A DNA stretch of 45,748 nt. It comes from an uncultured Marinomonas sp. (GTDB lineage Bacteria; Pseudomonadota; Gammaproteobacteria; Pseudomonadales; Marinomonadaceae). The stretch spans positions 1 through 45,748 of the forward strand of contig CANLRQ010000024.1 in NCBI GenBank assembly GCA_947493575.1, read 5' to 3'. A program made the translations under genes and the position numbers. Shown piece after piece: positions 16,857 to 25,953 of this stretch (position 1 is its first letter; every line of letters begins with the position of its first letter). A model generated the notes under the pieces. That model saw nothing but the letters and a program-made list of their open reading frames with translations. It searched no databases and was not told where the DNA came from.

Positions 16857-18362
16857 GTCGTCCCTGAATAACTTCCAACCTATTGAATTAATAGTGAATT
16901 TATAAGACAGTTAATACCAAAATCTTACTATAAATACGCCATAAGGCTTAAAAAGTTGCAGAATAGGGGATTTTATGAAGCCTCGTCAGACAAAGACCAT
17001 ACCGCAAAAGGATTTATTCCAACCTCAGCTCGTTGATATCATCAACCCCAATCACCCTTTAGCTCGACTGGCTAAGATCATTGATTGGAACCTGTTAGAT
17101 AACGGATTGGGGGCGCACTTTTCAACGGTTGGTGCAGCGGCTCTGCCGACTCGTCTTATGGCGGGACTGCTGTATTTGCAGCACTTGCATAATTTGTCTG
17201 ATGAGATGGTGTTAGAGCAATGGCTTGAATCGCCTTACTACCAATACTTTTGCGGAGAAACCTTTTTCCAACACGACTTTCCGCGACTTCCCGTGCCATC
17301 CAACTAGCCTTGTTAAATGGCGAAAACGGTTAGGAGAAGAAGGCTGCGAATGGCTGCTTGCCCAGACGATACAAGCAGGATTGAAACTAAAACTCATCAA
17401 ACCAGCGAGCCTAAAACGAGTCGTGGTAGACACCACGGTACAAGAAAAGAACATCACCTTCCCAACAGATGCCAAGCTCTACAACAAGGCTCGGCAGCAG
17501 CTCACTCAGGTAGCCAAAGAACAAAACATCACGTTAAGACAAACCTATGACAAAGCCTGTCATGAGTTAATGCCTAAAATTGGACGTTATGGTCACGCCA
17601 AACAATACAAGCGGATGAGAAAAGCGATTAAGCAAGTCAAAGGCTTCTTAGGGCGAGTCCTGCGAGATATTGATCGACAAGTAAAGCGGCAAGGATTAAC
17701 GCTCACCCAAAAACAGGAAGACACACTTAACCAAGCTTATCGATTACTAAAACAAACTCGCCAGAGCAAAAACAAACTCTATAGCCTGCATGAACCGAAT
17801 GTGGACTGTATATCCAAAGGCAAAGCGCATAAACGCTACGAGTTTGGTGTAAAAGCGAGCGTAGCCGTAACAGCAAAAGAATCCTTCATCGTGGGAGCAA
17901 GAAGCTATCCAAGTAATCCTTATGATGGTCATACCTTGAAAGATCAACTTCAACAAGTTGAAACCCTAACAGGAAAAAAACCGGAAACCTGTTTTGTTGA
18001 TAGAGGGTATAAAGGATCGGGCGTGGCAGATATTAAGGTGTTGGTTGCAGGTCAAAAGCGCGGCGTACCAAAGAAAGAGAAGCCATGGATGGGAAGACGA
18101 AATAGCGTAGAACCCATCATAGGACACCTCAAATCAGATGGAAAACTCAGACGATGCTTCTTAAAAGGTGTACTAGGCGATGCGATCAACGTGATCTTAA
18201 GTGCCTGTGGTCAGAACTTACGTAAGCTCCTAAAATGGCTTTATTGCGCCTCATATTTTGGAGCTTTTTTAAGGAAGTTATGGCTGAAAATAATTTTGCC
18301 ATTGGAAAGACCTAAAAATAGTATGGCGTTTCTTACCTGAAACGCCATTATTCAGGGACGAC
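16857..18362 (+). mobile_element. IS5-family insertion sequence, 1506 bp
   Basis: Perfect 15-bp terminal inverted repeats GTCGTCCCTGAATAA lie at 16857-16871 and, inverted, at 18348-18362. They bound a single transposase gene, which is frameshifted. No direct target duplication is obvious in the flanks (TTC on the left, TAG on the right). About 100 bp of AT-rich leader precede the gene. Confidence 0.85.
16975..18340 (+). pseudogene. IS5-family transposase, frameshifted by a 10-bp duplication
   Basis: The first frame gives the N-terminal DUF772-like part (MKPRQTKTIPQKDLFQP to QYFCGETFFQHDFP) and stops at 17307. The next frame resumes with CHPTSLVKWRKRLGEEG and runs to 18340, carrying the DDE residues in RVVVDTTVQ, CFVDRGYKG and RRNSVEPIIGHLKSDG. 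At the junction CGACTTTCCG (17274-17283) is followed directly by CGACTTCCCG (17284-17293). Removing one copy joins the two frames and restores the family sequence QHDFPCHPTSL. The copy is therefore probably inactive, although the inverted repeats are intact. Confidence 0.85.
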
Positions 18363-18677
18363 TAGAGTAACTTTCCCCTTTTTCGTTGGTCTATGAACAA
18401 TACAAACAGGTTCATCGATCTTTTTTAGATCAAAAAAATGTAAAATAGTGTAAATTTAAAGTAGGGTCTTTATTTTATATTCAGTCATGCTAATAAGTAC
18501 TCCCAAGGTATTAAAGGTGTTTTTAAGAAATAAGCACTTTTCTGTGAGTTTTGCTGCTAGGTGAGATAGCTTAGTTAATTAGGAAGGTTGGTAAAAATAT
18601 GTTGCTCTAAAGGTAATCACGGAAAAATTTCATGAATGGACGCCTAGTATTATTACTTTGAATAGGTTTTACACTAT

Positions 18678-20246
18678 ATGAAAAATTCACTTTTTGGCTT
18701 AGCTAAGAAACAAGCAGAGCCACTCCTAAGCAATTCTCCAGATGTGTCCCTTAGGCCATGGAAAATTCTCTTAGTTGATGATGAGCAAGATGTGATTACT
18801 GTGTCGAAAATGGCACTAAAAGACCTTTCTTTTGAAGGCGCTCCTGTGCAAATTATCACCGCAAGTTCAGCCCAAGAAGCACAGCTAGCTTTAACTGAGC
18901 ACAATGATATTGCACTTTCGCTGGTGGATGTTGTGATGGAAACTGACCACGCGGGCTTGGATCTTGTTAAGTGGATTCGTGAAACCAAGGAAAACAGTTT
19001 AATCCGACTTATTTTAAGAACGGGGCAGCCGGGACAAGCGCCAGAAGAAGATGTGATCCGAAAATACGAGATCAACGATTATAAACACAAAACAGATCTG
19101 ACCGCGATTCGTTTAAGAACCACCGTGCTATCGGCTCTGCGTTCCTATAGAGACCTTTCATCTATATCTAATAACCAGAAGAAAGTGGAACAAATGTTAG
19201 TCTCTTGTGGTGTGGTTTTACGCAATTCCACTGTAGAAAGTTTTCTTCAAGCGGCTCGACAAGAGTTGTCTACTTTTCTAAAACAAGCAAATCTTGAACT
19301 TCATTTGCATTACCACACATGCATCCCTTATGCGGAAAAAATGGTCAATCAATATGTCGTAACCAAAGACAGCATTTATCATATAACCCCATTTGAAGAT
19401 GATGTAGAAGTTGCAGTTTCTTTTCAAATAGATGAACAAAAAATTGAGGCTAAGCAGACTTTTATAGAACAAAGTGACGCCCATTACACTCATAAAGTAT
19501 TAACCGATGAATACAGTGACATTATTGTTCACCTAAACCTAAACCTAACCTCACCATTGAAAGAAAACGCCTTTCGACTAATGCCATTGTTTACAACCAA
19601 TCTGGCTTTGGCGTTGGACAAACTGTTTGCTAAAAAAGAAGTGGACAATGTTCAAGAAGAGTTAATGTTAATGCTGAGTGAAGCAATAGAAGAACGTTCT
19701 AAAGAAACGGGTGCGCATGTCCGCAGGGTTGCTCATATTTGTGAATACATCGGCCAGCTATTACAGTTACCAGAGAAACATGTTCACATGATTAAACATT
19801 CTGCTCCTATGCATGATCTAGGTAAAATAGGCGTACCTGAAAGCATTCTTCACAAGCCAGGAAAATTGACAGATGAAGAGTGGGATATTATGCGATCTCA
19901 CCCCGTTATTGGTTATAAGTTACTTCATCGTTCAAAGCATGGTCTTCCAAGAATGGGGGCGATGGTTTCGATTGCGCACCATGAAAAGTGGGATGGCTCT
20001 GGGTATCCAAATGGTACTAAAGGAGAAGACATTCCTTTAGAAGGGCGAATTATGGCCATTGCGGATGTTATCGATGCGTTAGGGTCAAATCGCTCCTATA
20101 AAACAGCATGGACGAACAGCGAAATATCGGCCTTCTTAGAAGAGCAAAAAGGGAACCATTTTGATCCTCAATTATGTGATGTTGTCATTCAAAATTTTGA
20201 TGAGATTATGAAAATTCGAGAAAAATTTCCTGATGATGAAGAGTAG
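18678..20246 (+). CDS. Response regulator with DUF3369 and HD-GYP phosphodiesterase domain
   Basis: The 522-residue protein has a receiver domain at about 28-150 (ILLVDDEQD, phosphoacceptor D84 in LVDVV, KHKTD near its end), a DUF3369 sensor-like region at about 165-320, and a C-terminal HD-GYP domain (ERSKETGAHVRRV, HSAPMHDLGKIGVPE, IAHHEKWDGSGYPNG). All metal-binding and GYP residues are present, so it should hydrolyse cyclic di-GMP when switched by phosphorylation. The next gene, a histidine kinase, starts 9 bp downstream and is the likely partner. The 315 bp upstream (18363-18677) are AT-rich and without other genes. Confidence 0.9.
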   Translation: MKNSLFGLAKKQAEPLLSNSPDVSLRPWKILLVDDEQDVITVSKMALKDLSFEGAPVQIITASSAQEAQLALTEHNDIALSLVDVVMETDHAGLDLVKWIRETKENSLIRLILRTGQPGQAPEEDVIRKYEINDYKHKTDLTAIRLRTTVLSALRSYRDLSSISNNQKKVEQMLVSCGVVLRNSTVESFLQAARQELSTFLKQANLELHLHYHTCIPYAEKMVNQYVVTKDSIYHITPFEDDVEVAVSFQIDEQKIEAKQTFIEQSDAHYTHKVLTDEYSDIIVHLNLNLTSPLKENAFRLMPLFTTNLALALDKLFAKKEVDNVQEELMLMLSEAIEERSKETGAHVRRVAHICEYIGQLLQLPEKHVHMIKHSAPMHDLGKIGVPESILHKPGKLTDEEWDIMRSHPVIGYKLLHRSKHGLPRMGAMVSIAHHEKWDGSGYPNGTKGEDIPLEGRIMAIADVIDALGSNRSYKTAWTNSEISAFLEEQKGNHFDPQLCDVVIQNFDEIMKIREKFPDDEE

Positions 20247-20255
20247 TCCTAATTT

Positions 20256-21626
20256 ATGAGATATCAAAAATACATTAACGACTTACTCAATAACACCGCG
20301 ATTGACGACGGTGATATTCATGATGCGTCTCGTGCTGTGCTTAAAATATTTGTTCGGGCTGGCTATTTGAAAGATGGTAGCTTATGGATGTTAGATGATA
20401 ATGGCAGTATGGTTTGTTCGTTTTTACATGATCTTCATGGAGAAACAACGAAACGTTTTTCGCCTATGGATGAGCAACAGGTTCACTGCTTAATGGAAGA
20501 ATTAGGCAAAGAACCTTACATAGTGCTTAATTCATCCAGAGCCAATGCAGCCTATTGGCTTTCCAATGTTGATCCTGTCCAGCATACGCTTATTATTGCT
20601 CCTATCTTACATAAAAAGCGCATCGTTGGTTTTTTACAAGGGCGCCGTCAAAACCATCAAGATGACTTCGATAAAGATATTATTAAATTCACCTGTTCTT
20701 TGGCTAATATTTTGGGGCGAGCGATACTAGCGACTCAAAAAAATAAACTTCAACATGCTTTAAAAAATGCCAATGTAGAGTTAGAAAAGAAGATCTTAGT
20801 TCGAAATCAAGAGCTTAAAAAAACGTTACAAGATCTTCAGAATGCACAAGGGCATCTTGTTGAATCGGAAAAAATGGCTGCATTAGGTCAGCTTGTTTGT
20901 GGTGTTGCGCATGAGGTAAATACACCGTTAGGCGTTGCGATCACATCCTTGTCCATTCTTGGGGAAGAAATTCTGCGCTTGAAGCAAGCGTATGAAACGG
21001 GCGAGCTTGATGAGTCTGTTTTTATTCGTTTTATTGAGCAATCAATACCTGCCTACGACATCGCCAATGTTAATATGCAACGGGCGGCAACATTGGTGCA
21101 AGAATTCAAAAAAACCTCAGTGGATCAAAGTCACCTATCTCTGATAAAAGTTGAGCTAAAAGGCTTAATTGAATCCGTTATAGAAAGTTTGGCGCCAATA
21201 TACAGTGCTAACCAAGTGGACTTTGTTTTAGACATTCCTGAAGATTTAACGATTTCTACTTATTCTGGATCGATTGATCAAATATTAACAAACTTGATTA
21301 ATAACACCTGCATCCATGGTTTTAGCCAATCCATCCAAAAACAGAACTTAATATACATTAAGGTTTTTGTGCAAAAGGACGATTTCATTATAGATTATCA
21401 AGACAATGGCACAGGGATTGATGATGTTATTGCAAAGGATATTTTTACCCCATTCTTCACAACCAATCGATCCAATGGTGGAACTGGATTAGGTTTGTCG
21501 GTTATTTATAATCTGATTACTCAAAAACTAAGTGGTGATATACGAGTGATAGAACAAGATGCGTCACTTGGAGCACATTTTCAAATTCGTTTGCCTATAT
21601 CTCCCGCGATTACCTTGACTGAGTAA
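20256..21626 (+). CDS. Soluble GAF-domain sensor histidine kinase
   Basis: The 456-residue protein lacks membrane segments. It has an N-terminal GAF-like domain (about 20-160), a coiled coil (HALKNANVELEKKIL to LQDLQNAQGHL), a dimerisation/phosphoacceptor helix with H219 in GVAHEVNTPLG, and an ATPase domain with the N box LINNTCIHGF, G1 DNGTGIDD and G2 GGTGLGLSVI. This H-box style is shared with cytosolic kinases that feed REC-HD-GYP regulators. The gene is 9 bp behind such a regulator and is probably translationally linked to it. Signal unknown. Confidence 0.88.
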   Translation: MRYQKYINDLLNNTAIDDGDIHDASRAVLKIFVRAGYLKDGSLWMLDDNGSMVCSFLHDLHGETTKRFSPMDEQQVHCLMEELGKEPYIVLNSSRANAAYWLSNVDPVQHTLIIAPILHKKRIVGFLQGRRQNHQDDFDKDIIKFTCSLANILGRAILATQKNKLQHALKNANVELEKKILVRNQELKKTLQDLQNAQGHLVESEKMAALGQLVCGVAHEVNTPLGVAITSLSILGEEILRLKQAYETGELDESVFIRFIEQSIPAYDIANVNMQRAATLVQEFKKTSVDQSHLSLIKVELKGLIESVIESLAPIYSANQVDFVLDIPEDLTISTYSGSIDQILTNLINNTCIHGFSQSIQKQNLIYIKVFVQKDDFIIDYQDNGTGIDDVIAKDIFTPFFTTNRSNGGTGLGLSVIYNLITQKLSGDIRVIEQDASLGAHFQIRLPISPAITLTE

Positions 21627-21634
21627 ATTGTTAA

Positions 21635-21909
21635 GGAAGGTGCGAATAAGTCTACTAAGCCTCAATCTTTCAGTGAAACCGTCAAATAAGGCACGATTCT
21701 GCAGGAATGTTAATACCTTTCAAAGAGTCGTAACGCAATGTGACGTTTTCTCTGGAAGACCCGCAGGGCATGGTCTAAAAGCCTGTCTTCTTTGTTGGGC
21801 ATCTCGACAATAAGCCAGGACAATAGGCCTGCTATTCACATTCGATACTCGCCTCGAATAGCAGGCTTTTATCCACATGCTGAGGCAAGAGGACTTATTC
21901 GCATCTTCC
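21635..21909. mobile_element. Complete MITE-like element, 275 bp
   Basis: The ends GGAAGGTGCGAATAAGT and ACTTATTCGCATCTTCC are inverted repeats with one mismatch, flanked on both sides by TTAA (21631-21634 and 21910-21913), a likely 4-bp target duplication. Inside is an 11-bp hairpin GCCTGCTATTC/GAATAGCAGGC (21827-21837, 21856-21866) with a T tract. There is no transposase; the 61-codon frame at 21628-21813 is not a gene. It is probably a deletion derivative of a full IS with the same ends. The right end of another copy opens the window and a left-end fragment lies at 15192. Confidence 0.8.
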
Positions 21910-21962
21910 TTAAGCGTGCCTTACTTTTAAAGCATACTTGAGCCTAAAAACATACCTGAGCT

Positions 21963-21998
21963 AAAAAAGCAGGGAGCGACTCGAAAGTCGCCCCCTGC
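21963..21998 (-). terminator. Terminator of the monohaem protein gene
   Basis: A 13-bp stem with one mismatch, GCAGGGAGCGACT (21969-21981) with AGTCGCCCCCTGC (21986-21998), closes a CGAA tetraloop. Six Ts follow on the minus strand, 20 bp after the stop of the gene at 22018. Confidence 0.85.
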
Positions 21999-22017
21999 GA
22001 AAGCATAACCACTACTA

Positions 22018-23748
22018 TTATTTTTCTACCTGCTTAATTTTATGGAATATGTGGCTTACTCCAAACTTGCTTTTATCTGCTGTAATACCATGGCAACTAA
22101 AGCAGCCAGTATTTTCACCATTTTTTTGTAAGTAGGTTTGCTGGAAGGTTTCCATGGTTGTATTGGCCATTGCTGGTGTGCCGGCGATGGTTGTTGTGGT
22201 TGTACCTGTTGGAAAAACACCGTCTTCTCCCCAGCTAGCACCGGTTAAGATGTAGTTGAATCTAGGATCATCAACACTGCTTAGCCCCTGTGTTGAGCTG
22301 TAGAAGTCTTTCAACCTTTTCATGGCAGAAATGCTGGTGGAAATCACATTAGTATTTTTAACTGCACTGGATTCCCCTTGAATGCTACCCCAAGGGTTAA
22401 TTCGATTGACGTTACTGGGCGTTGAAACTGCCTCTGTTTGTGAATCTGTCGCGGGTTGAATGTAATTAACGCTGCTGTCTGGATCCGTATAGCTTACACC
22501 ATATGAATTCACTTCGGTAACGGCCATGCCATTAGACAAAAGCCACTCTTTGTTTGAGGTACTACTGGTGTCTGTATGTGATTGGGTATGTCCATCTTTA
22601 TCTAGATAGTAATAGGTAGAATTAGGGGCATTGTTAATATGTTCAAATGTCGCCCAAACCATTTCAGGGTGATTTTTAACTGTTCCAACAACATGCATAC
22701 CAACAAGGGCAAGGTCCGCATTTTTATTCCACATATGTATCATTTCGTTTTTACCATCAACATTACTAAAAATGGGAATTGAGCCCTTTTGCAGAATGTA
22801 GTTTTCAGGATGATTTAATGTGGAAGCATCTACCCACGCAGTTTTAACTTCCATATTCATTGATAAGAAATCAATGGCTGTTTCAAGTTGAGGGATAGAC
22901 GTAGGTAGGGTGGGCACACCTGTAATACTGATTTTGTCATTAGGGCAAAAAAGATTATATAGAACGGCAGCTGTTTCACCCTTATTGTTGATGAAGCCAT
23001 TATCAAAACCATACTTAATGGCGCTACAGGTTTGGCTGGCATCCTTCACAAACTCACTGTAGTTATTAGGTGCTGGTGCATTATTAAGCGTAGCATCAGC
23101 AACATAACCGAAAGGACGGTTGGTCAGTACTTCATAATAAACCAGAGAACTGTCGGTACTTACATCTGTATTTGGGTGAGTAAATAACACGTCGTTGCCA
23201 CCTGCTTGACCTATCGTATCTAGACTCTCATCACTTTTTGATAGATTAAAGCTTTTTAATGCGAGTTCTCCTTCATGACTTTGCGGCGTTAATGAACCAT
23301 CGGCGTTTAAGCGGTAAAAAAACTCGCTCGAAAAAACGAAGGGTGTATCCACTCCTGTTTTTTTGAAGGACAAATTATTGCTGCTCTGTGAGCTGCTTGC
23401 AGTGACAGAAGTATCATCAATACTTGACGTCAACCACATAAACATTTGCGTGCCCCATTTAAAAAATGAACAGTCGCTATTGTCCGTTGATGACGTAAAG
23501 TTTGGCCCATCAGCGGGGAATATATAGACAATCCCAGAGTTCTTATCAACAAAAGGACCGATTGGCAAACCAGAGCCTATAGGAAGTGTAATTTTAGTCC
23601 AATCCGATGCGAAGGTGTCGCTAGAAACGTTGCATGTATCCTTCACACTAGTGGGCACATAGCCAGATAGAGGTTCATTTGCAGACACAATGCCGCTGGA
23701 AAATGCCGTTATCGCAGTAAAAGTGATCAAATAGCCTTTATTACTCAT
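22018..23748 (-). CDS. Exported monohaem c-type cytochrome-like protein, 576 residues
   Basis: A signal peptide (MSNKGYLITFTAITAFSSGI to VSANEP) starts a large exported protein with a single CxxCH haem site, CFSCH, at about residues 549-553 near the C-terminus. Other conserved-looking parts are FFKWGTQMFMWLTS, NMEVKTAWVDASTL and VGMHVVGTVKNHPEMVWATF followed by EHINNAPN. The HPEMVWATFEH pattern occurs in uncharacterised proteins of proteobacteria with one C-terminal haem motif. Serine/threonine-rich linkers lie between. The role is unknown; electron transfer or an oxidase-like activity are possible. It has its own terminator and no operon partner. Confidence 0.65.
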   Translation of the reverse strand: MSNKGYLITFTAITAFSSGIVSANEPLSGYVPTSVKDTCNVSSDTFASDWTKITLPIGSGLPIGPFVDKNSGIVYIFPADGPNFTSSTDNSDCSFFKWGTQMFMWLTSSIDDTSVTASSSQSSNNLSFKKTGVDTPFVFSSEFFYRLNADGSLTPQSHEGELALKSFNLSKSDESLDTIGQAGGNDVLFTHPNTDVSTDSSLVYYEVLTNRPFGYVADATLNNAPAPNNYSEFVKDASQTCSAIKYGFDNGFINNKGETAAVLYNLFCPNDKISITGVPTLPTSIPQLETAIDFLSMNMEVKTAWVDASTLNHPENYILQKGSIPIFSNVDGKNEMIHMWNKNADLALVGMHVVGTVKNHPEMVWATFEHINNAPNSTYYYLDKDGHTQSHTDTSSTSNKEWLLSNGMAVTEVNSYGVSYTDPDSSVNYIQPATDSQTEAVSTPSNVNRINPWGSIQGESSAVKNTNVISTSISAMKRLKDFYSSTQGLSSVDDPRFNYILTGASWGEDGVFPTGTTTTTIAGTPAMANTTMETFQQTYLQKNGENTGCFSCHGITADKSKFGVSHIFHKIKQVEK

Positions 23749-24124
23749 AGTATAACCCTCATAGGTTAGCGGAAATTAGCAATGCATAGCGTTAAAATGA
23801 ATTGATCGCTGTATATAAGATTACTCTGAGAGCGACAAATCATTTCCCATAGACCTGATTGAATACTGATCAGAATTGTTGAATACAACTAATAGAGTTG
23901 CCATTACTCTGTATTACACAGGAGGAGTTAATGGGGATTTACTTTGCGGCAGAGGAGTACGGTCTAGGATAGCCATGTGATAGTTGATGTTTTTTTATAC
24001 CTCAAGTGGCAACTCATTTATTTGATTCAATTCATTGTTGAAATAATCAGGAATTAAAAGAATATAGAACTTAGGAAATGGCGTTAACTTATTGAAATAT
24101 AAGGATTAACTATATGAGTGTCTA

Positions 24125-24168
24125 GTTTTTAGTGAGTTTTTAGTGAGTTTTTAGTGAGTTTTTAGTGA
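24125..24168. repeat. Tandem repeat, four copies of an 11-bp unit
   Basis: GTTTTTAGTGA is repeated exactly four times. One turn of helix per unit keeps the copies on the same face of DNA. It lies in the 527-bp gap between the monohaem gene and the glutaredoxin-like gene, about 110 bp before the latter. Nothing else is evident in that gap. Confidence 0.9.
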
Positions 24169-24275
24169 GTTAATCGAGAAGATATGCGTAGGCGGTAATA
24201 ATAATGATCGTTAATCCGGCCTTTTGTCGTTAAAATGGAGGGCGTTTTTCCATCCTTTAAACAGGTTATTTTTAA

Positions 24276-24647
24276 ATGAAACTATTGATTAATTTGATTC
24301 GCAATCTAGTCGGCGGAGTAATTGCTCTGATTGATGTGATAACCCGTGGTCCCAAGTTAAAGCGTACTGTAGAGTCGCAGCAGCAAGTTGAAAGTGAACT
24401 TAAGTCATTGGCTTTGTATCAGTTTTTTGCGTGTCCTTTCTGTATTAAAACACGTAGAGCAATGCACAAACTTAACTTGCCAATTGAAAAGCGTGACGCA
24501 TCTAACAATGCAGTACATCGAGAGGAGTTGCTTCAAGGTGGTGGTAGAGTTCAAACACCCTGTTTACGAATTGAAGAGAATGGCGATGTAAAGTGGTTAT
24601 ACGAGTCTTCTGATATTATTCGTTACTTAGAGCAACGATTTTCTTAA
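24276..24647 (+). CDS. Glutaredoxin-like / GST N-terminal-domain protein
   Basis: The 123-residue protein starts with a possible membrane-associated helix (LINLIRNLVGGVIALIDVI). A thioredoxin-fold domain follows from about residue 45: LALYQFFACPFCIKTRRAM with the dithiol C53-P-F-C56, VQTPCLRIEENGDVKWLYES with the cis-proline region TPCL, and SSDIIRYLEQRF, the glutathione-binding SxDI motif. It is probably a membrane-tethered glutathione-dependent oxidoreductase. Monocistronic, followed by a terminator. Confidence 0.85.
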   Translation: MKLLINLIRNLVGGVIALIDVITRGPKLKRTVESQQQVESELKSLALYQFFACPFCIKTRRAMHKLNLPIEKRDASNNAVHREELLQGGGRVQTPCLRIEENGDVKWLYESSDIIRYLEQRFS

Positions 24648-24656
24648 AAATGAGTG

Positions 24657-24688
24657 AAGCGGTGATGGGTATCGATTACCGCTTTTTT
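24657..24688 (+). terminator. Terminator of the glutaredoxin-like gene
   Basis: AAGCGGT (24657-24663) pairs with ACCGCTT (24678-24684) and a T tract follows, 10 bp after the stop codon. Confidence 0.8.
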
Positions 24689-24871
24689 CAATAAAAATCC
24701 ACGAAGAATGGGTTAGGAAGAGTAACTGCGTCGTCTTAGTTTAGAGTGCGATATTCAGCAATAAAAAGACCCCCAGCAATTGGATTATCCAACTTATGGA
24801 GGTCATTTACTAATATGCTTTTTTAAGTTTGAGCCACCTTGTTAAAAAGGCTCTTACCTTTAAAACTAGAA

Positions 24872-25153
24872 TTAGTTAGAGAAGTGTGCCGCATTGAAGA
24901 GAGTTTGTAATTCTTCATATTTGTCGCTGTAAGCATCGGCTTTTTTAGCGAATGTATTTGCACCTTGAAGGTTGACATCAGCGTTGAATGCAATACCTTG
25001 TTTTTCTAGAGTGTTAGACAATGCTTCAACACTTGAAACGTTTGTACGGTAATCTTCGTATGCTGTTTCGCCTGTAGAACCCGCTGCAAAAGCAGAAGTT
25101 GCGATAACGGAAGAAGTCAAAAGAGCCAAAGATGCTTTAGTAAATGTGTTCAT
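24872..25153 (-). CDS. Small secreted protein, copy C
   Basis: Third copy of the 93-residue family, 9.5 kb from copy B and slightly more diverged. It has the same signal peptide MNTFTKASLALLTSSVIATS, the variant GIAFNADV, and C-terminus NAAHFSN. The ATG at 25153 is chosen over an upstream in-frame start at 25291 because the signal peptide and RBS (GGAGATTTATT) match the other copies and the extra 46 codons lie in the shared upstream block. The terminator hairpin of copies A and B is not present here. Confidence 0.85.
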   Translation of the reverse strand: MNTFTKASLALLTSSVIATSAFAAGSTGETAYEDYRTNVSSVEALSNTLEKQGIAFNADVNLQGANTFAKKADAYSDKYEELQTLFNAAHFSN

Positions 25154-25335
25154 AATAAATCTCCAAAATATAAAAAAAGTGAATCGCCGTTGCGTTTCGA
25201 TGGAGTGATTATTAACGAAATAAACACCTAAAAATAGCCTTTGAAGGTCGCTTCCCAGTTTGTTACTTCGTTGAATATCTATTAGAACCAATTAAGAATT
25301 TAAAGGATGAAATGTGCAGGTTCTGCTGTATTTCT
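25154..25335 (-). promoter_or_regulatory. Conserved upstream block of secreted-peptide copy C
   Basis: This region matches the leaders of copies A and B across GTGAATCGCCGTTGCGTTTC, GGTCGCTTCCCAGTTTGTTAC and AATTAAGAATT (plus-strand reading). Differences are concentrated around 25220 and 25270. Two patches stay invariant in all three: the first 60 bp and the GGTCGCTTCCCAGTTTGTTAC patch. Confidence 0.6.
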
Positions 25336-25431
25336 AACACAATTTCGATAAGCATTAAGCCTTGTTTGTTAAGTCATAATAAGCATGGTTTTGTGCATCA
25401 CACTAGGTTCAATTAAGTAAGGTAATATCCC

Positions 25432-25719
25432 ATGACTGATGCATATTTGATTCCCCCAAAAAGACTGAAAGATCTGAATGGCTTTGGCCCAAGAAGTGAA
25501 GAAACTCTTGCCGAAGTAGGTATTCATTCAGTTGAAGATTTTATGGCAATAGATCCATATGAATTATATGCCTTGATCAAACCTATGAAAGGAATGGGGT
25601 TGAATTCTATTTATTCCATACTGGGAGCACGAGAAAATGTGTCTTGGATAGAAATTAAAAATACTAGGAAAACAGAAATTTTAATGCGATTGGATGACCT
25701 AGGCATGGCTCCAAAATAG
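25432..25719 (+). CDS. TfoX C-terminal-domain protein (helix-hairpin-helix-like)
   Basis: The 95-residue protein resembles the C-terminal domain of TfoX/Sxy: LKDLNGFGPRSEETLAEVGI, HSVEDFMAIDPYELYALI and NSIYSILGARENVSWIEI. The GFGPRSEETL turn is helix-hairpin-helix-like. The N-terminal TfoX domain is absent, as in many stand-alone members. A role in competence is known for full-length Sxy but cannot be assumed here. Its last codons overlap the remnant of a LuxR-type regulator on the other strand. Confidence 0.8.
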   Translation: MTDAYLIPPKRLKDLNGFGPRSEETLAEVGIHSVEDFMAIDPYELYALIKPMKGMGLNSIYSILGARENVSWIEIKNTRKTEILMRLDDLGMAPK

Positions 25720-25819
25720 CGTCCACTCTATTTTGTGCTTTGAGTTTTGTATAAATCCGAGATAGATGCCATTTGATGGTGCTTTCTGAAACGTATAGGC
25801 AACGTTCTAATTCTTTGTT
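25716..25819 (-). pseudogene. LuxR-type HTH remnant
   Basis: On the minus strand the frame reads NKELERCLYVSESTIKWHL then SRIYTKLKAQNRVDA, which is the recognition half of a LuxR/MalT-type helix-turn-helix. The frame is preceded directly by a TGA at 25820-25822. No upstream domain is visible. This is the tail of a deleted regulator. Confidence 0.7.
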
Positions 25820-25953
25820 TCACACTCCATGTGTTGTAACGCATCACTTACCCCTTGTGCTTTTGGGGCAGCATGGGCAATGTCCGTTTAGCGATTGAAT
25901 ACTAGAAGGGCAAACTCCTAACTGAACTTAACAGATCAGTGAGGAAGCAAACA

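Noticed and set aside
17225..18340. Transposase as two separate proteins or programmed frameshift
   Set aside because: There is no slippery site; a 10-bp duplication explains the shift, so it is scored as a pseudogene.
21628..21813. Open frame of 61 codons after the histidine kinase
   Set aside because: It lies almost wholly inside the MITE and has no protein-like pattern.
24125..24168. Possible CRISPR-like array
   Set aside because: Units are 11 bp with no spacers; a simple tandem repeat.
24831..24853. GAGCC/GGCTC hairpin as terminator of secreted-peptide copy C
   Set aside because: Short stem, 13-base loop and no T tract on the minus strand.
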